64,000 nucleotides of DNA from Mytilus trossulus (lineage: Eukaryota; Mollusca; Bivalvia; Mytilida; Mytilidae): the NCBI RefSeq assembly GCF_036588685.1, contig NC_086373.1, forward strand, positions 2,604,001 to 2,668,000. The letters are read 5' to 3'. The translations under genes were made by a program, and so were the position numbers. This document shows positions 20,374 to 31,100 of this stretch, in pieces (within the stretch, counting starts at the first letter, position 1; each line of letters starts with the position of its first letter). The notes beneath the pieces were generated by a model. The model was not told the origin of the DNA. It made no database searches and saw nothing but the letters and a program-made list of their open reading frames with translations.

Positions 20374-22598
20374 TTAGTTATGTTTTAATTTACTAATGAC
20401 AAAATCAATATTAGTGCCAATGTGAACTATATTCGGAGATCTAATTACAATATTGGTACGATAACCCTTACTTATAAGTGTGTTTAAAGGTTCGATGAGT
20501 TTACAAGGATCACATAGTGATTTCCTCGCTTTAAGTACAATATTACCATAAAATTAAGGATGTGAAATGCCATTTTTAATAAGCTTTCTACAGGTATAGC
20601 CAAATTTACTAATCAAATCTTTGTATCTATGAAAGAATTTAGTAAAAGTTTTAAGTAATTTATGGTATCGAAATCCCTGACACAATAATTTACCAGTGAT
20701 GCATTGATTACGTTCGTTAAAATCTATGACATCAGAACACACACGGGCAAACCGAACGAGTTGCGATATATAAACACAGTATGATGGAGCCAAAGGCACA
20801 TCGCCGTCTAAAAAAGGAAAATTAACAATAGGAAATGAAAAAATCGTATTTTAGTGTGAAGTTTCCCGTTTGAAATTGAAATGTCTAAATCTAGAAAAGG
20901 ACAACTGCTGCTGTTTATGTTAGATTTAGTTAAAGTAAGTTCGTTTGGGTAAATTTCTGAAGTATATTTAGAGAACTCTGGATTATTCAACGAAAATATA
21001 TCATCCAGATAACGGTAGGTATTTTTGAAATTATCAACCAAATATAACAATGATGGGTCTTTACTGAGTTTGGTCATAAAAGAGGGACGAAAGATACCAA
21101 AGGGACAGTCAAACTCGTAAATCTAAAACAAACTGACAACGCCATGGCTAAAAATGAAAAAGACAAACAGAAAAACAATAGTACACATGACACAACATAG
21201 AAAACTAAAGAATAAACAACACGAACCCCACCAAAAACTAGGAGTGATCTCAGGTGCTCCGGAAGATTGAGATTCATAGCAATATAGAAATAAATCTGCT
21301 ATTAAAGGGGCACAGTTGGTGCCCATAGGAATAACTACTACCTGACGATACACTTTATCGCCGAAACGTACATAAATGTTATCTAGCAGAAAGTTTAAAG
21401 CTTCAATCATATCCTCACATTTCCAGTAAGTGTATCTAGCATACTTTCCTTTTTCGTTACAGAAAAAGGCCTTAAACGAGTTACAGCAAATAAAATTACA
21501 ATGAGATTTTTCGAAAGACCATTTTATCAAATACAAAAACATTTTCTTTATAAGATTGTGTGGAAGTGTAGTGGTAGTGTACAGAGTAGAAAAATCATAA
21601 CTGTCAACAGAATTGTAAGGACCATTGAAAGCATGTATTTTATCTAAAACCTCTAAAGAATTTTTAACACTCCAAAAATAATTAATACCATTATTTTCAT
21701 AAGCTGTATTACAAAAGTTAATAACCAGTTCTTTCATAGTAGTAAGGGAGGTAGTTAGAAGCACTGATAGATTAGTAGTAGAACACTTACTCGAAGCGGA
21801 GATGAAACGGAATTTAAATGTTTTTTTGTGTAATTTCGGTAACCAGTACATGGTAGGGACTTTCAGATGTTCGGAAGATGCTTTAAGCTGGGAAGTGGCA
21901 GTGGTATGCTTGTTAACGATTTGACTCTCTGTGGTGCGCACTGACCTGCATGTAGAGGAATTGATAATTTCGTTTTGAAGAACTTTCGTGTAGTATATGC
22001 GTCACACCACCACTACATTATTTGCTGCCTTACCTGTCGGTACGAACACAAACCGCTCTGTGAGTACCTTGAGTTTGTTTTTTATTCTAGAAATGAGTAT
22101 ATCATGGTTCCTATTATTAATTTCAGAATTGTTTTCTAAATGAGATATTCGAATATTAACAGTATTCATAATTTTATTTAAATAACTGTCTAAAGATTTT
22201 TTTATCGGATTTTTCACGTTTGCACCAATTTTTGCAGTAGGCAGACGTCTTTAATGACCTGACGACACTGTTTCCAATCTATTGAAGATGGAGGACGGTA
22301 TTTCGGTCCTTTCTTTAGAAAAGTTATGACTTCACGGTCATCGACGATGTTGAGGTCTCCTGTCATAACATGACCATAGGGAACATATTTAAAACTAGAT
22401 GTTTCGCAATCTCAAGTGGAAGGAACATTATTTTCTATATTGACGTCTGTTGTAATTGACGTATAATTAAAAATCAAATTTCTGCTCGTTTTTTTATAAG
22501 AATACGAAATAATGGGTTGTTCCATATTATCAAAATATGGAGGTATTAAGCTATAGACAGAAGAGTCATTGAATATGCTAGACAAATTAATAAAATCA
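20374..22598 (-). pseudogene. Naiad-type reverse transcriptase with UGA at CxC
   Basis: After 'EQPIISYSYKKT' and 'IFNYTSITTDV' the frame reads P-S-T-(TGA)-D-C at 22,426-22,406, then 'FKYVPYGHVMTGDLNIV' and 'KKGPKYRPPS'. Frames then change twice before 'YWLPKLHKKTFKFRFI' (about 21,850), 'SYDFSTLYT' (palm motif A), 'VIPMGTNCAPLIADLFLY' (motif B) and, after the short insertion at 21,079-21,267, 'TYRYLDDIF' (motif C) and 'CPFLDLDISI'. A further frame change follows, then 'SYCVYISQLVRFARVC' and 'RYKDLISKFGYTC', to a TAA at 20,374-20,376. The catalytic residues are intact; frameshifts and insertions inactivate it. Without the TGA the frame through the linker is open for at least 110 codons. Confidence 0.85.
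21079..21267. mobile_element. Short non-autonomous element inserted in the RT
   Basis: About 190 bases starting 'agagggacgaaagatacca' and ending 'tctcaggtgctccggaag' interrupt the reverse transcriptase between the residues YES and MTKL. Removing it restores the frame across the gap. A reverse piece of its start ('tggtatcttccgtccctct') is at 25,218-25,245 and a diverged piece at about 11,170-11,230. It is non-coding; a SINE or MITE-like class is possible. Confidence 0.7.
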
Positions 22599-22752
22599 AT
22601 ACATTTGAAAATGCCTGTACCAAGTCAGGAGTATGACAGTTCTTGTCCATTCGTTTTTGATGCGTTTTGTTTTTTGATTTTGCCATGTGATTATGGACTT
22701 TCCAAATTGATTTTCCTCTGAGTTCAGTATTTTTGTGATTTTACTTTTTACC
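22599..22752 (+). repeat. Family A copy inserted in the Naiad-type linker
   Basis: The block 'tttgaaaatgcctgtaccaa' to 'gagttcagtatttttgtga' and a T-rich end is family A. The Naiad-type protein sequence continues on both sides (about 22,800-22,755 and 22,598 onwards on the minus strand), so the repeat is younger than the element it interrupts. Confidence 0.75.
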
Positions 22753-22804
22753 TCTATTTATATATTTTGATTTGAGAAAAAGTCGTTTATGATTTTCAGG
22801 TTTA

Positions 22805-23410
22805 TCAATAATAGGAAAAAGCCTGTGATGACAAAAGGCTGTAATATAATAATACGGGTGTATTCATAAAATGGGCTAAAAAAGAAATTTTATCACACTC
22901 CAGAAAAAAAGCATATAATTTACTTATAGGTATCTGACCCAGTTTGCATAATACTTGATGTCTGCCATTATTCTTTATTATAGATAACTGATCAGCAAGT
23001 GTATGATTTATACGATGTTTAATACGTTGATTACGGTGCTTGCGTTTACCATGAGACCTATTATTTCTAAGTCGTTTATCAACAATATTAATGACATCGA
23101 TATGAGTTTTAGATATGTTCCCCTGCCCTAATATTTTATCATTTAGACCGACAGGATAAGCTGTTTGAAGTCTTTTTGTCCAAAATAATTCGCGAACTTC
23201 GCGTGATTTTTCAAATTGCTTGTGCGATTCTCCTGGTTGTTTTTTAACGGTTTCGAGCAGTTGGAATTTTATATATTTTAGATTATGATTATGCTTATCT
23301 AAATGCTGATATACTAAACTTTTGATTTTTTTTGGGTCTACGAAAGCGGTAGAGATGTTCTTGATTTCTTCTGAAATACTCTCGTCCCGTCTGTCCCACA
23401 AAGTCATATT
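22805..23410 (-). pseudogene. GIY-YIG endonuclease, C-terminal portion
   Basis: The frame contains 'LVYQHLDKHNHNLKYIKF', which supplies the two histidines of the CCHH pattern typical of Penelope endonucleases. It then has 'SREVRELFWTKRLQTAYP' and 'VGLND', holding the conserved glutamate of GIY-YIG nucleases and the closing L-x-T-x-x-P-x-G-L-N signature. A basic stretch 'RSHGKRKHRNQRIKHR' and 'LGQIPISKLYAFFLECD' lead into the linker. The N-terminal half with GIY, YIG and the two cysteines lies beyond 23,410, where a LINE end begins, and is missing. The enzyme would nick target DNA for reverse transcription priming. Confidence 0.75.
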
Positions 23411-23454
23411 GAATACCACACTTAGGTTGGGTTCAAGAAACCAATTTATATTGG

Positions 23455-24217
23455 ATGGTTTGCCTATAAAATTAGAAGCATTAACAAATAAAATTTTATA
23501 TAAGTCTCTGATAAATAAAAAATTTGAACCGGCTATTGGACCCAAAAAAATGGCTGCGTATATTTGATATAAATGATGTGTTATATCAAAACTATCTATA
23601 CAAATTTTTATTCAGATATTTAAAAGAAAATAAACTTAGAATTTTTAGATGGAAATTACTACAACATATTCTACTTACAAAGAAACTTTTATGCAGGTGG
23701 AAAATTGTAAACAATAGTTCTTGTAATTTTTGTACACAAGAAGAAGATTATGATCACTTCTTTATACTGTGTCCGTATTTAAAACTTTTTTGGAATTAAA
23801 TAAATGAAGTTTTAAAGAACAGTAAAATAACTATTAAGATAAACCTAAGACACTTAGTATTTGGATATAAATTTTCTGAAGAAGAATATTTTGACTTAAG
23901 ACTACTACATATCTGATCAAAAGACAAAAAATGTCAATGTTTTCTCAATTTTTCTCAATGAGTTCAAAAGAAGAGTATGTTTGAAAATTAAAAGTAATGT
24001 TTTAGCAACTATTAGAAAACATATGAATAGTCATATTATGTGACTAATATATATATGATGTAAAAAAATGTAATATGTATTTTGCAACTAATCACTACCC
24101 TGAGTGATTAGTGGATTGTAACAGGGAAATCAGGAGGAGCTTGGACTCCTGAATGATATTGTACCAAGCCAATATTTGAAATAAATATTTATTTATGTTG
24201 TTAAAAAAAAGAAAAAA
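23455..24217 (+). mobile_element. LINE 3' end with zf-RVT domain
   Basis: The translated plus strand reads 'LTNKILYKSLINKKFEPAIG' and, after a frame change at an A7 run (about 23,545), 'KKWLRIFDI', 'FRWKLLQHILLTKKLLCRW' and 'CNFCTQEEDYDHFFILCPY' followed by FW, ending at about 23,797. The last part is the C-x2-C...H...C zinc-binding domain found at the C-terminus of non-LTR reverse transcriptases. About 400 bases of 3' UTR follow, with AATAAA at about 24,179 and an A-rich tail at 24,203-24,221. The copy is strongly 5'-truncated, as usual for LINEs, and lies against the 5' side of the Naiad-type element. Confidence 0.8.
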
Positions 24218-24249
24218 AAAGTTACCACATATATTAGGTTTTGAGTTTT

Positions 24250-25010
24250 TCAGGTAATATCACAGGAAAAGGAGAGCGAAAAGGTTCTTCCGTTCACTGT
24301 TGACCTTATAGTATTTTGAGAAGTTAATCTAAAACAGGTTAGTAATTTTTTTGGCATTGCACGGGAAATTTGTGGATATCCACGTGCATTTTTGTTAAAT
24401 AATCTGGCTGTAGTGGCATTACCAATACGTTTATTTATGCACGTAGATAACCTAGAAGTTGTGTTGTTGATAATATTTTTTCCATTCCGTAAAATCATGA
24501 TTATTTAATAGGGGTATAGGATCAATACAAAAGACCGGAGGTTGTAACATTGAATGAGGATCACAGTAACGGAATAGGTAGTCTCGATAATCCAGACGCT
24601 CCATATGCATATATGTAGAGTCGTTATTGTTGGCTGTAAGAACGATAACTCTGGTGCATCGAGACTACGGAATAGGGAGTAATTAGGAGTGCAGTAAAGA
24701 ACTCTTACAAAAACTGTAATAAAAGGCCCGACTTAAATATAACAAAACTGACATGTATAACAAACACAGGGCAAAAACAGTGGTTGTAAGAAATCTAATA
24801 AAAACCACAGCAGGGGACAATAATAAAAAATAGAAGGCGTGGATGAGTAACAATACATCCCAACATCGTAAACAATAAAGATATAAACATGTGAAAGCTC
24901 TCTCACAGGCAAACAACCAATAACTGAAATATATAAGGGCATACACTACAAGCACGGGGACACATTCTACTGCATCCACACAGCACGAGTATCAAACCCT
25001 GCAGTAAATA
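24250..25010. other. Stretch with no supported gene
   Basis: A minus-strand open frame of 82 codons at 24,250-24,498 (basic, start 'MILRNGKNI') and a hydrophobic frame at 24,683-24,979 are present, but neither resembles a known protein. No repeat boundary is clear. Confidence 0.35.
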
Positions 25011-25012
25011 GA

Positions 25013-25212
25013 TATAGGAAGATGTGGTGTGAGTGCCAATGAGACAACTCTCCATCCAAGTAACAATTTAAAAAGTAAACCATTATAGGTTAAAGTACGG
25101 CCTTCAACACGGAGCCCTGGCTCACACCGAACAACAAGCTATAAAGGGCCCCAAAATTACAAGTGTAAAACCATTCAAACGGGAAAACCAACGGTCTAAT
25201 CTATATAAACCA
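25013..25212 (+). repeat. Dispersed repeat family B
   Basis: Nearly identical to 18,962-19,160, including 'ccaatgagacaactctccat' and 'cgggaaaaccaacggtcta'. The edge at 25,213 joins a reversed piece of the short element described at 21,079-21,267. It lies just 3' of the gypsy remnant. Confidence 0.8.
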
Positions 25213-25520
25213 GTTGTCCCTTTGGTATCTTCCGTCCCTCTTTTACTATAAAGTATGGGCCATCCTATTTTCTTTGAAGTTTAGAACTAATGTTTTGACC
25301 CGAGTAGGGGTATACAACCACACTACATTCCCTTTCTGGTATGAATGTTGATAACTCTTAATATCATATTGGTTTTTTTTCTGATTTTCACTGGCATTCA
25401 CCATATTTCGTTTTGCTTTCTCATGTACTCAACACAATGTTTGCGTTATTTGAATCATATGTTCATTTTCGACTTGGGTTTCATCGATAAATTCTTCGTG
25501 ATGGGGATGGGGGCCATAAA

Positions 25521-26255
25521 TTAAGTCATGGGGATTTCAATCTCTCGACCAAGTATCAGTTTACTAGGTGAACATTTTGTTGACTCGTGTACTGATGATC
25601 GGTAGTCCATGAAAGCCCACGGTAACTGTTCGTCCCAGTCCTTATGATTGGAACTGACATATTTACTTAGTATTTCTTCCAAACTGTGATTGAGTCGCTC
25701 TACAAGCCCGTCACCTTGAGGGCGATAAGGAGTGGTTCTAGTTTTATCGATACAGAGTCGGGTACAAAATTCCTTAAATAAAGCCGACTCAAATTGTCGT
25801 CCCTGGTCTGTGTGGATTTGTCTGGGAACACCAAATCTACACACAAAGTTATTTGCAAAGTTATCTATAATAGTTTTGGTCTCCATGTCAGGCATGGGAT
25901 ACCCTTCAGCCCATCTGGTGAAGTAGTCTGATACTATCAAGGCATATCTATTGCCCTTCTTCGATAATGGAGATGGCCCTATTATATCTAGAGCCACGCG
26001 TTCCATTGGGGCTCCAACCTGATATTGCTTCATTTTACTCTTGACCCTTCTCGGAGGCTGTTTTCTAGAAGTGCACATGGTACATTGTTGTATCCACTTT
26101 AAAATGTCTGTTTTGAAATCCACCCAATAAAATCTTCTCCGGACACGAGCAACCGTTTTATGTATGCCTAAATGTTCTGACGTTGGATTATTGTGTAATA
26201 ATTGTAAGATATCTTTTGTCCAACAACTGTGAACCAGTAACTGGTTTACTGTCAC
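25521..26255 (-). pseudogene. Gypsy integrase
   Basis: The zinc-binding HHCC module is visible as 'EHLGIHKTVARVRRRFYW' followed by 'CTMC' (first 60 residues). The core has 'ALDIIGPSPLSKKGNRY' (first D), 'IHTDQGRQF' (second D) and a catalytic E in 'GDGLVERLNHSLEEIL'. A 'FMDYRSSVHESTKCSP' motif and 'LILGRE' close it. The domain is complete, but reading continues downstream only after frame changes (to about 25,240), and upstream stops separate it from RNase H. It would insert the element cDNA into the genome; this copy is not functional as part of pol. Confidence 0.9.
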
Positions 26256-26356
26256 ATTAGTAATTGTGTCAAGCTATTGCCTGTTAAAAACACCGTTCTC
26301 AAAAACAATACGGCCCCATTGAGACCAATACCGTTTGAATATTGGGTTTTGTATTG

Positions 26357-27475
26357 TTATGTCCCCCCCCATTTCGGTTTCGACTCGGTTTTCATCTGAT
26401 ATAATTTACCCAGGATTTCGTCAGATTTTTGTGCCTGTATAATTTCTTCAGTTGTCTTTTGTTGAATCCATTGAGTCTCATCTTCAGTATTTTGGTCCTC
26501 TATATCGTCATTTGTCTTTGGCATTCTTATGCACCCTTCCAATTCAGTATTAGTAAATTCTTTTTGATCTTGTTTATTGCAGTGGCCTCACGGGTAGCAC
26601 GGTCTGCGCAATAGCCCATCAGCATTCCCATGACGTCGCCCAGGTCTATGATGAATCTCAAAGTTATACGTATTTAGAACTTCTAACCATCGGGCCATTT
26701 GACCTTCTGCATTTTTTTATCTTAACAAATTTAAAGCACCATGGTCTGTGCGAACTAAAAATGGACTGCCATATAAATAACGGTGCAATTTTCTTATCGC
26801 AGAAACAATTGCAAAAAGTTCTCTCCTTGTCACACAGTATTGTCTCTCAGGCTTACTCAGCGATCGACTATAATAAGCTATGACACTTTCTTTTCCATTA
26901 ACTGTTTGGGACAATACAGCACCAAGACCATACCCACTAGCGTCCGTGTCTAAAATGAAAGGTTTTTTCATGTCGGGATAACCCAGAAGTGGTGAAGTTG
27001 TAAGAGCGTCTTTTAGTTCCTGAAAAGCATTTTCACATGTTTCAGTCGAATCATACTGAACGTTTTTCTCTGTCAGTTTGTGCAATGGCATTGCTATAGT
27101 GGCGAAGTCTTTAATGAACCGTCTGTAATAAGAACATGTACCCAACAAACTTCTTACTTCTTTAATGTTTTTGGGAGATGGCCAAGATTTAACTGTTTCG
27201 ATCTTTTCAGTGTCTGTTGAAATGCCTTCTTCCGAAACTACATGACCCAGAAAAGAAACCCTTTTTTGAAATAAGTGGCATTTTTTGGGAGCCACTTCTA
27301 AACCATTAGTGGCTATTCTGCCTAAAACTTCATCAAGTCTCTTTAAATGAGATTCAAAGGAATCAGCAAATATAATTATGTCATCTATGTAAAGCAAACA
27401 AGTCTCCCAGTTTAACCCTGCTAGTACGTATTCCATTAGTCTCTGGAATGTTGTTACACCATTACATAGACCCAT
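26357..27475 (-). pseudogene. Gypsy reverse transcriptase C-half and RNase H
   Basis: The open part (27,475-26,717) starts at 'GLCNGVTTFQRLM', that is after the first catalytic aspartate block, and contains 'LLYIDDIIIF' (the YIDD box), 'FLGHVVSEEGI' and 'LLGTCSYYRRFI'. RNase H follows, beginning 'FILDTDASGYGLGAVLSQ', with 'RELFAIVSAIRKLHRYLY' and 'RTDHGALNLLR'. After a stop the linker to integrase continues in shifted frame to 26,357. Fingers and palm motif A are lost to the 5' truncation. Confidence 0.9.
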
Positions 27476-27479
27476 TTAA

Positions 27480-28140
27480 AAAAAAATTTTACAGTTGTGT
27501 ATCAATATTTTAGTTAAATTTATGTTCCAGATAATTTTCCAATGACATCATGTCCAAGTCATAAACATGTTGAGGTTATTACGTATATGTCCTTCATATT
27601 AATATCATATTAATAGGAATTTTAAAACAATGAAATTTTTCAATCTTAAGAAAGATTTTTTTTTTTTCATTTTAAATAATTTTTATAATATTATAAAAAC
27701 TAATAGAAAAAAAGTCTTCGGATGATTTTTCCTAGGAAAATAAGTGCCAGTCAAATTTAACTAGGTATGTATGGACATATTTTTCTAGGAAAGTTTGTCC
27801 TAGAACTTATTTTCCTAGTAAAATTATGGACAAAGGCATTAAATAGGAAAACAAGTCTGGTGGACAAATTTTACTACTGGACATAATTTACTGTTACAAG
27901 TACAGCCTGCTCAACAAGTGAACAGCAGAATTATCAGTTAATGTTCATATTACATTATTATATTCTCGTCCTGGAAAGAGGGAATTACGGTATAAATATG
28001 TATTATTTCACTGGTGAAAGTATAATACGCGGAAATTTAACGCATCCTCCCCTGAAACATAATCCGATTAGTCTTTCATTTTGTGTTTTCATTTCCCGCC
28101 ATCTCAGCTATTTTCTATTTCTTCTCTAAAGAATCTTCTC
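27480..28140. other. Upstream region of RPA2
   Basis: AT-rich, no coding sequence. The segment 27,720-27,870 contains several copies of 'cctaggaaaa' / 'tttcctag' in both orientations, a small foldback sequence. The RPA2 promoter should lie between here and 28,140, but I recognise no TATA box. Confidence 0.4.
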
Positions 28141-28146
28141 TTAAAA

Positions 28147-31100
28147 ATGTGGAATAATCAAGGAGGTAAGGCATTATGATCAAATCAGCTTGACAACAAA
28201 GCGATACTTAAGTGTATATTATGTAGTTCAAGATCAGCAATGTTCTAAATTGCCCGGTTCTCTATTTACAGCCGTAAATACTAAATGCAAGGGTACGTTG
28301 TCAAATACATCCCATTACCTTTTACTTTGTCAATGATTTGTGTTGTACTATACATTAATACAAGGGAAATGGATATAAAGCTTTGCTTTAACGACCGGTT
28401 AAGAATGATGATTTGAATGAATTTGTTAAAACCACATTATTTCTGCAAATTCTGGTGATCATAATTGTAAGATTGTTCAGGGTTTAACAGGAAGAGTACA
28501 TGTATGTACCTGAATTATGCATTTGTCCCCCATTATTGGACATCACAAAGTTCCTCTTATCAATTTTAACATTGCGACAGAAATATCTGACAACACAGTG
28601 TAAAGGACTCAAAAGTGTAAGACATTTGTTTCTGCTAACCTACCCTAACACTTACACTTTCATGCCATTTTGCACTGTTCAAAGTCAACCGATGATAACA
28701 GTTACTATAACAATTACCTTGAGAACATGAAATGAATCTTATGTTTTATTCCTTGGTCCTGTTGTGTCATATCTGGAAACTTGTAGGTTTGTCTGTCATT
28801 CTGTACATGTACTCCAATAGCATGAATAGACCACTTCCGAGTTTCAATGTGTCACCAGAAAAAACTTGTCAATGTCATTATGCACGCCTTTGTGAGATCA
28901 TTTACCAGATACTATAAACATTGATCAAGCGTCTTAGTGATGGTCATTGTGCAGGATAAACTAGTAATAATATTTGAACAGTAGTGACGACACTCCTATA
29001 CCATGTATACGCATGATTGACTAACATGGTTGGTTCTATTTTGTAGCTAGGTTTCCAGGGATATGGTGAACAGTCACAAGGAGGGGGAGGATGTAAATAT
29101 CCTGATTGACTAACATGGTTTGTTCTATTTTGTAGGTTTCCAGGGATATGGTGAACAGTCACAAGGAGGGGGAGGAGGATACATGTCCCCAGGATTTGGC
29201 ACGCCGAAAGCAGGTCAAGATAAGAAGGTAGAAATCAATTTTACATTTTAAGGTATTCTCTACTCAACTGTATCATAAAAGTCACAACAAGGAATTATGA
29301 GGTCTTGAGACAAAGTGCATATTACCAGTTTTACATATAACTTGGGAAGAAAAATCTATACAAAACTTTCATACAGTCAGGGGTACTACTTGTACAAGTG
29401 TATTTTTTTTACTTGAAGAAGTAAAAAAAAATATACATATATAAGTAAATAAATTGTTTAAATAATCTCCCCTTCATTTTCTCAAAAATTTACTTGTACA
29501 AGTAAATTTTTCTTACAATCCAACAAAAATCCTCAAGTTTTGAGATGTAAAACCATGCCTTTAATGATTTTTCCCAGGTTTGCTCAAATTTTTTAATTAA
29601 ATTTCAATGTTTCATCTCATTAGTTCAACAAAGAAACTGATTGCGCAAAGATCTTAAGTATTTGCGCAAGGCCTTCAAAAATTGCTCCTTGGGGGCTTGT
29701 AAATGAGCAGTGTTCTGAAGATAACAGACAAATGGGATTTTCATTGTCCATGAAATTGCACTGAAATGATTAGTAAAGACATCTGCAAAGAGCAGATAGT
29801 TTAAAATTCTATTAGAGCAAAGAAATCCCAAGATTTCAATAAAAGAAGATAGAATGACTTTTTTACTTCTACAAGTAAAAAAATCTGAATGTCTAAGGGA
29901 CATAACTCAGCCAATATTTTTTTTTACCTATACAAGTAAATAAAATTCACTTGTATAAGTAGCGTACAAATTTACTTATATGTGTATATTTATTTTTACT
30001 TCTTCAAGTAAATAAAATACACTTGTACAAGTAGTACCCCTGACTGTCATATAATCATTCTGTAAGATTTTAGTTTAAAACTTTTCAAATCGGTAGTTTC
30101 AAACCAGTGGCAAATCCAGAGGGGGGGGTTCCCTTTATCCTGGGTTGGGAACCCGCCCTTTTTAAAATGGTTGGATCCGCCCCTGCAAACATGCAGTGTA
30201 AGTCACAGTCTAAGATGCAGTCTCCTCCAAACAAGATAGACAGTTATGAATGCATATACATGTATATTATAAAGCTGAAATACATGCATGTAGTAAAACA
30301 TCTTACCATTTCTGTTAGATAAGATACAATGTATGATTTTTACCACTAAAGAATTATTATTAGAATAATCTGAATAAATTAAAAAGCCTATGCCTTATGC
30401 AATTATTTCTATGATGAAAAAGGGTACAGAAGAGTCTAAGTTAAAAGTATCACTTATAATTTTATAGTCTGGATACAGAGCTCAAAATCTGCTACCAGTG
30501 ACTGTTGCTGAAGTATTCAATGCCAGTCAAGCTGAAGACAAATTCTTCTCAGGAGAAATAGAGATTTCACAGGTAGGCTAAACTTATCTTTAATGTACTG
30601 TAACTTTTAAGGCCTTTGCAATCAGATTGTTGGAGATTTTAAGGTTGAGCCCTTGTAAAAATATGTTCGCAAAACAAAATGAATTCAACAGTGACTTAAA
30701 AGTTGACATTTGTGTTGTTAGATTACTATATTGTTAGATTAGTGGTCAACACCAGTAACTTAGTTGTTCTTTCTATTTTTAGATTACTATGGTTGGATTA
30801 GTGACATAAGTGAAAGTTGTTATTTCTATTTTTAGATTACTATGGTTGGGTTAGTGACATCAGTTAAAGAATCTCCTACGAGAATTGATTATGAAATTGA
30901 TGATATGACTGGTCCCCCAATCAGCGTCAAACAGTTTGTTGATAATGATGTAAGTATCAGTTATCAAGTATATATAACTTACATTCTAACATGACGTCCT
31001 TCAAACACTTTGATTACACACCTGTTGTAAAATATGAATATATTGCTTGGGCTGTTCCTATTGTACTCCCACATCATATGTATTTTAATGAATGAGCTAC

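Larger units (their letters stand above)
20150..23450 (-). mobile_element. Naiad-type Penelope-like element, EN before RT, broken
   Basis: Reading on the minus strand the order is: a GIY-YIG endonuclease C-terminal portion (23,410-22,805); a linker ending in a CxC-like motif (22,414-22,406); the reverse transcriptase (about 22,400-20,374); and a 3' tail with a SECIS-like hairpin (20,239-20,182). Canonical Penelope elements have the endonuclease after the reverse transcriptase; the permuted order with a CxC linker is that of the Naiad clade. Two later insertions interrupt it (family A at 22,599-22,752, a short element at 21,079-21,267), and a LINE end meets it on the 5' side. Several frameshifts show that this copy cannot work. 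The N-terminal GIY...YIG strand is not present in the window. Confidence 0.8.
25250..27478 (-). mobile_element. Ty3/gypsy pol remnant, 5'-truncated
   Basis: Three pol domains follow each other on the minus strand: reverse transcriptase from its middle, RNase H, and integrase, with frame breaks between them. Gag, protease and the first part of the reverse transcriptase are missing, as are recognisable LTRs. The left-hand end is a family B repeat, the right-hand end changes abruptly at 27,478 into AT-rich sequence. The order RT, RNase H, integrase defines gypsy rather than copia. Confidence 0.9.

Noticed and set aside
24683..24979. Hydrophobic 98-codon open frame
   Set aside because: Overlapping frames of similar composition and no family match; it looks like a product of base composition.
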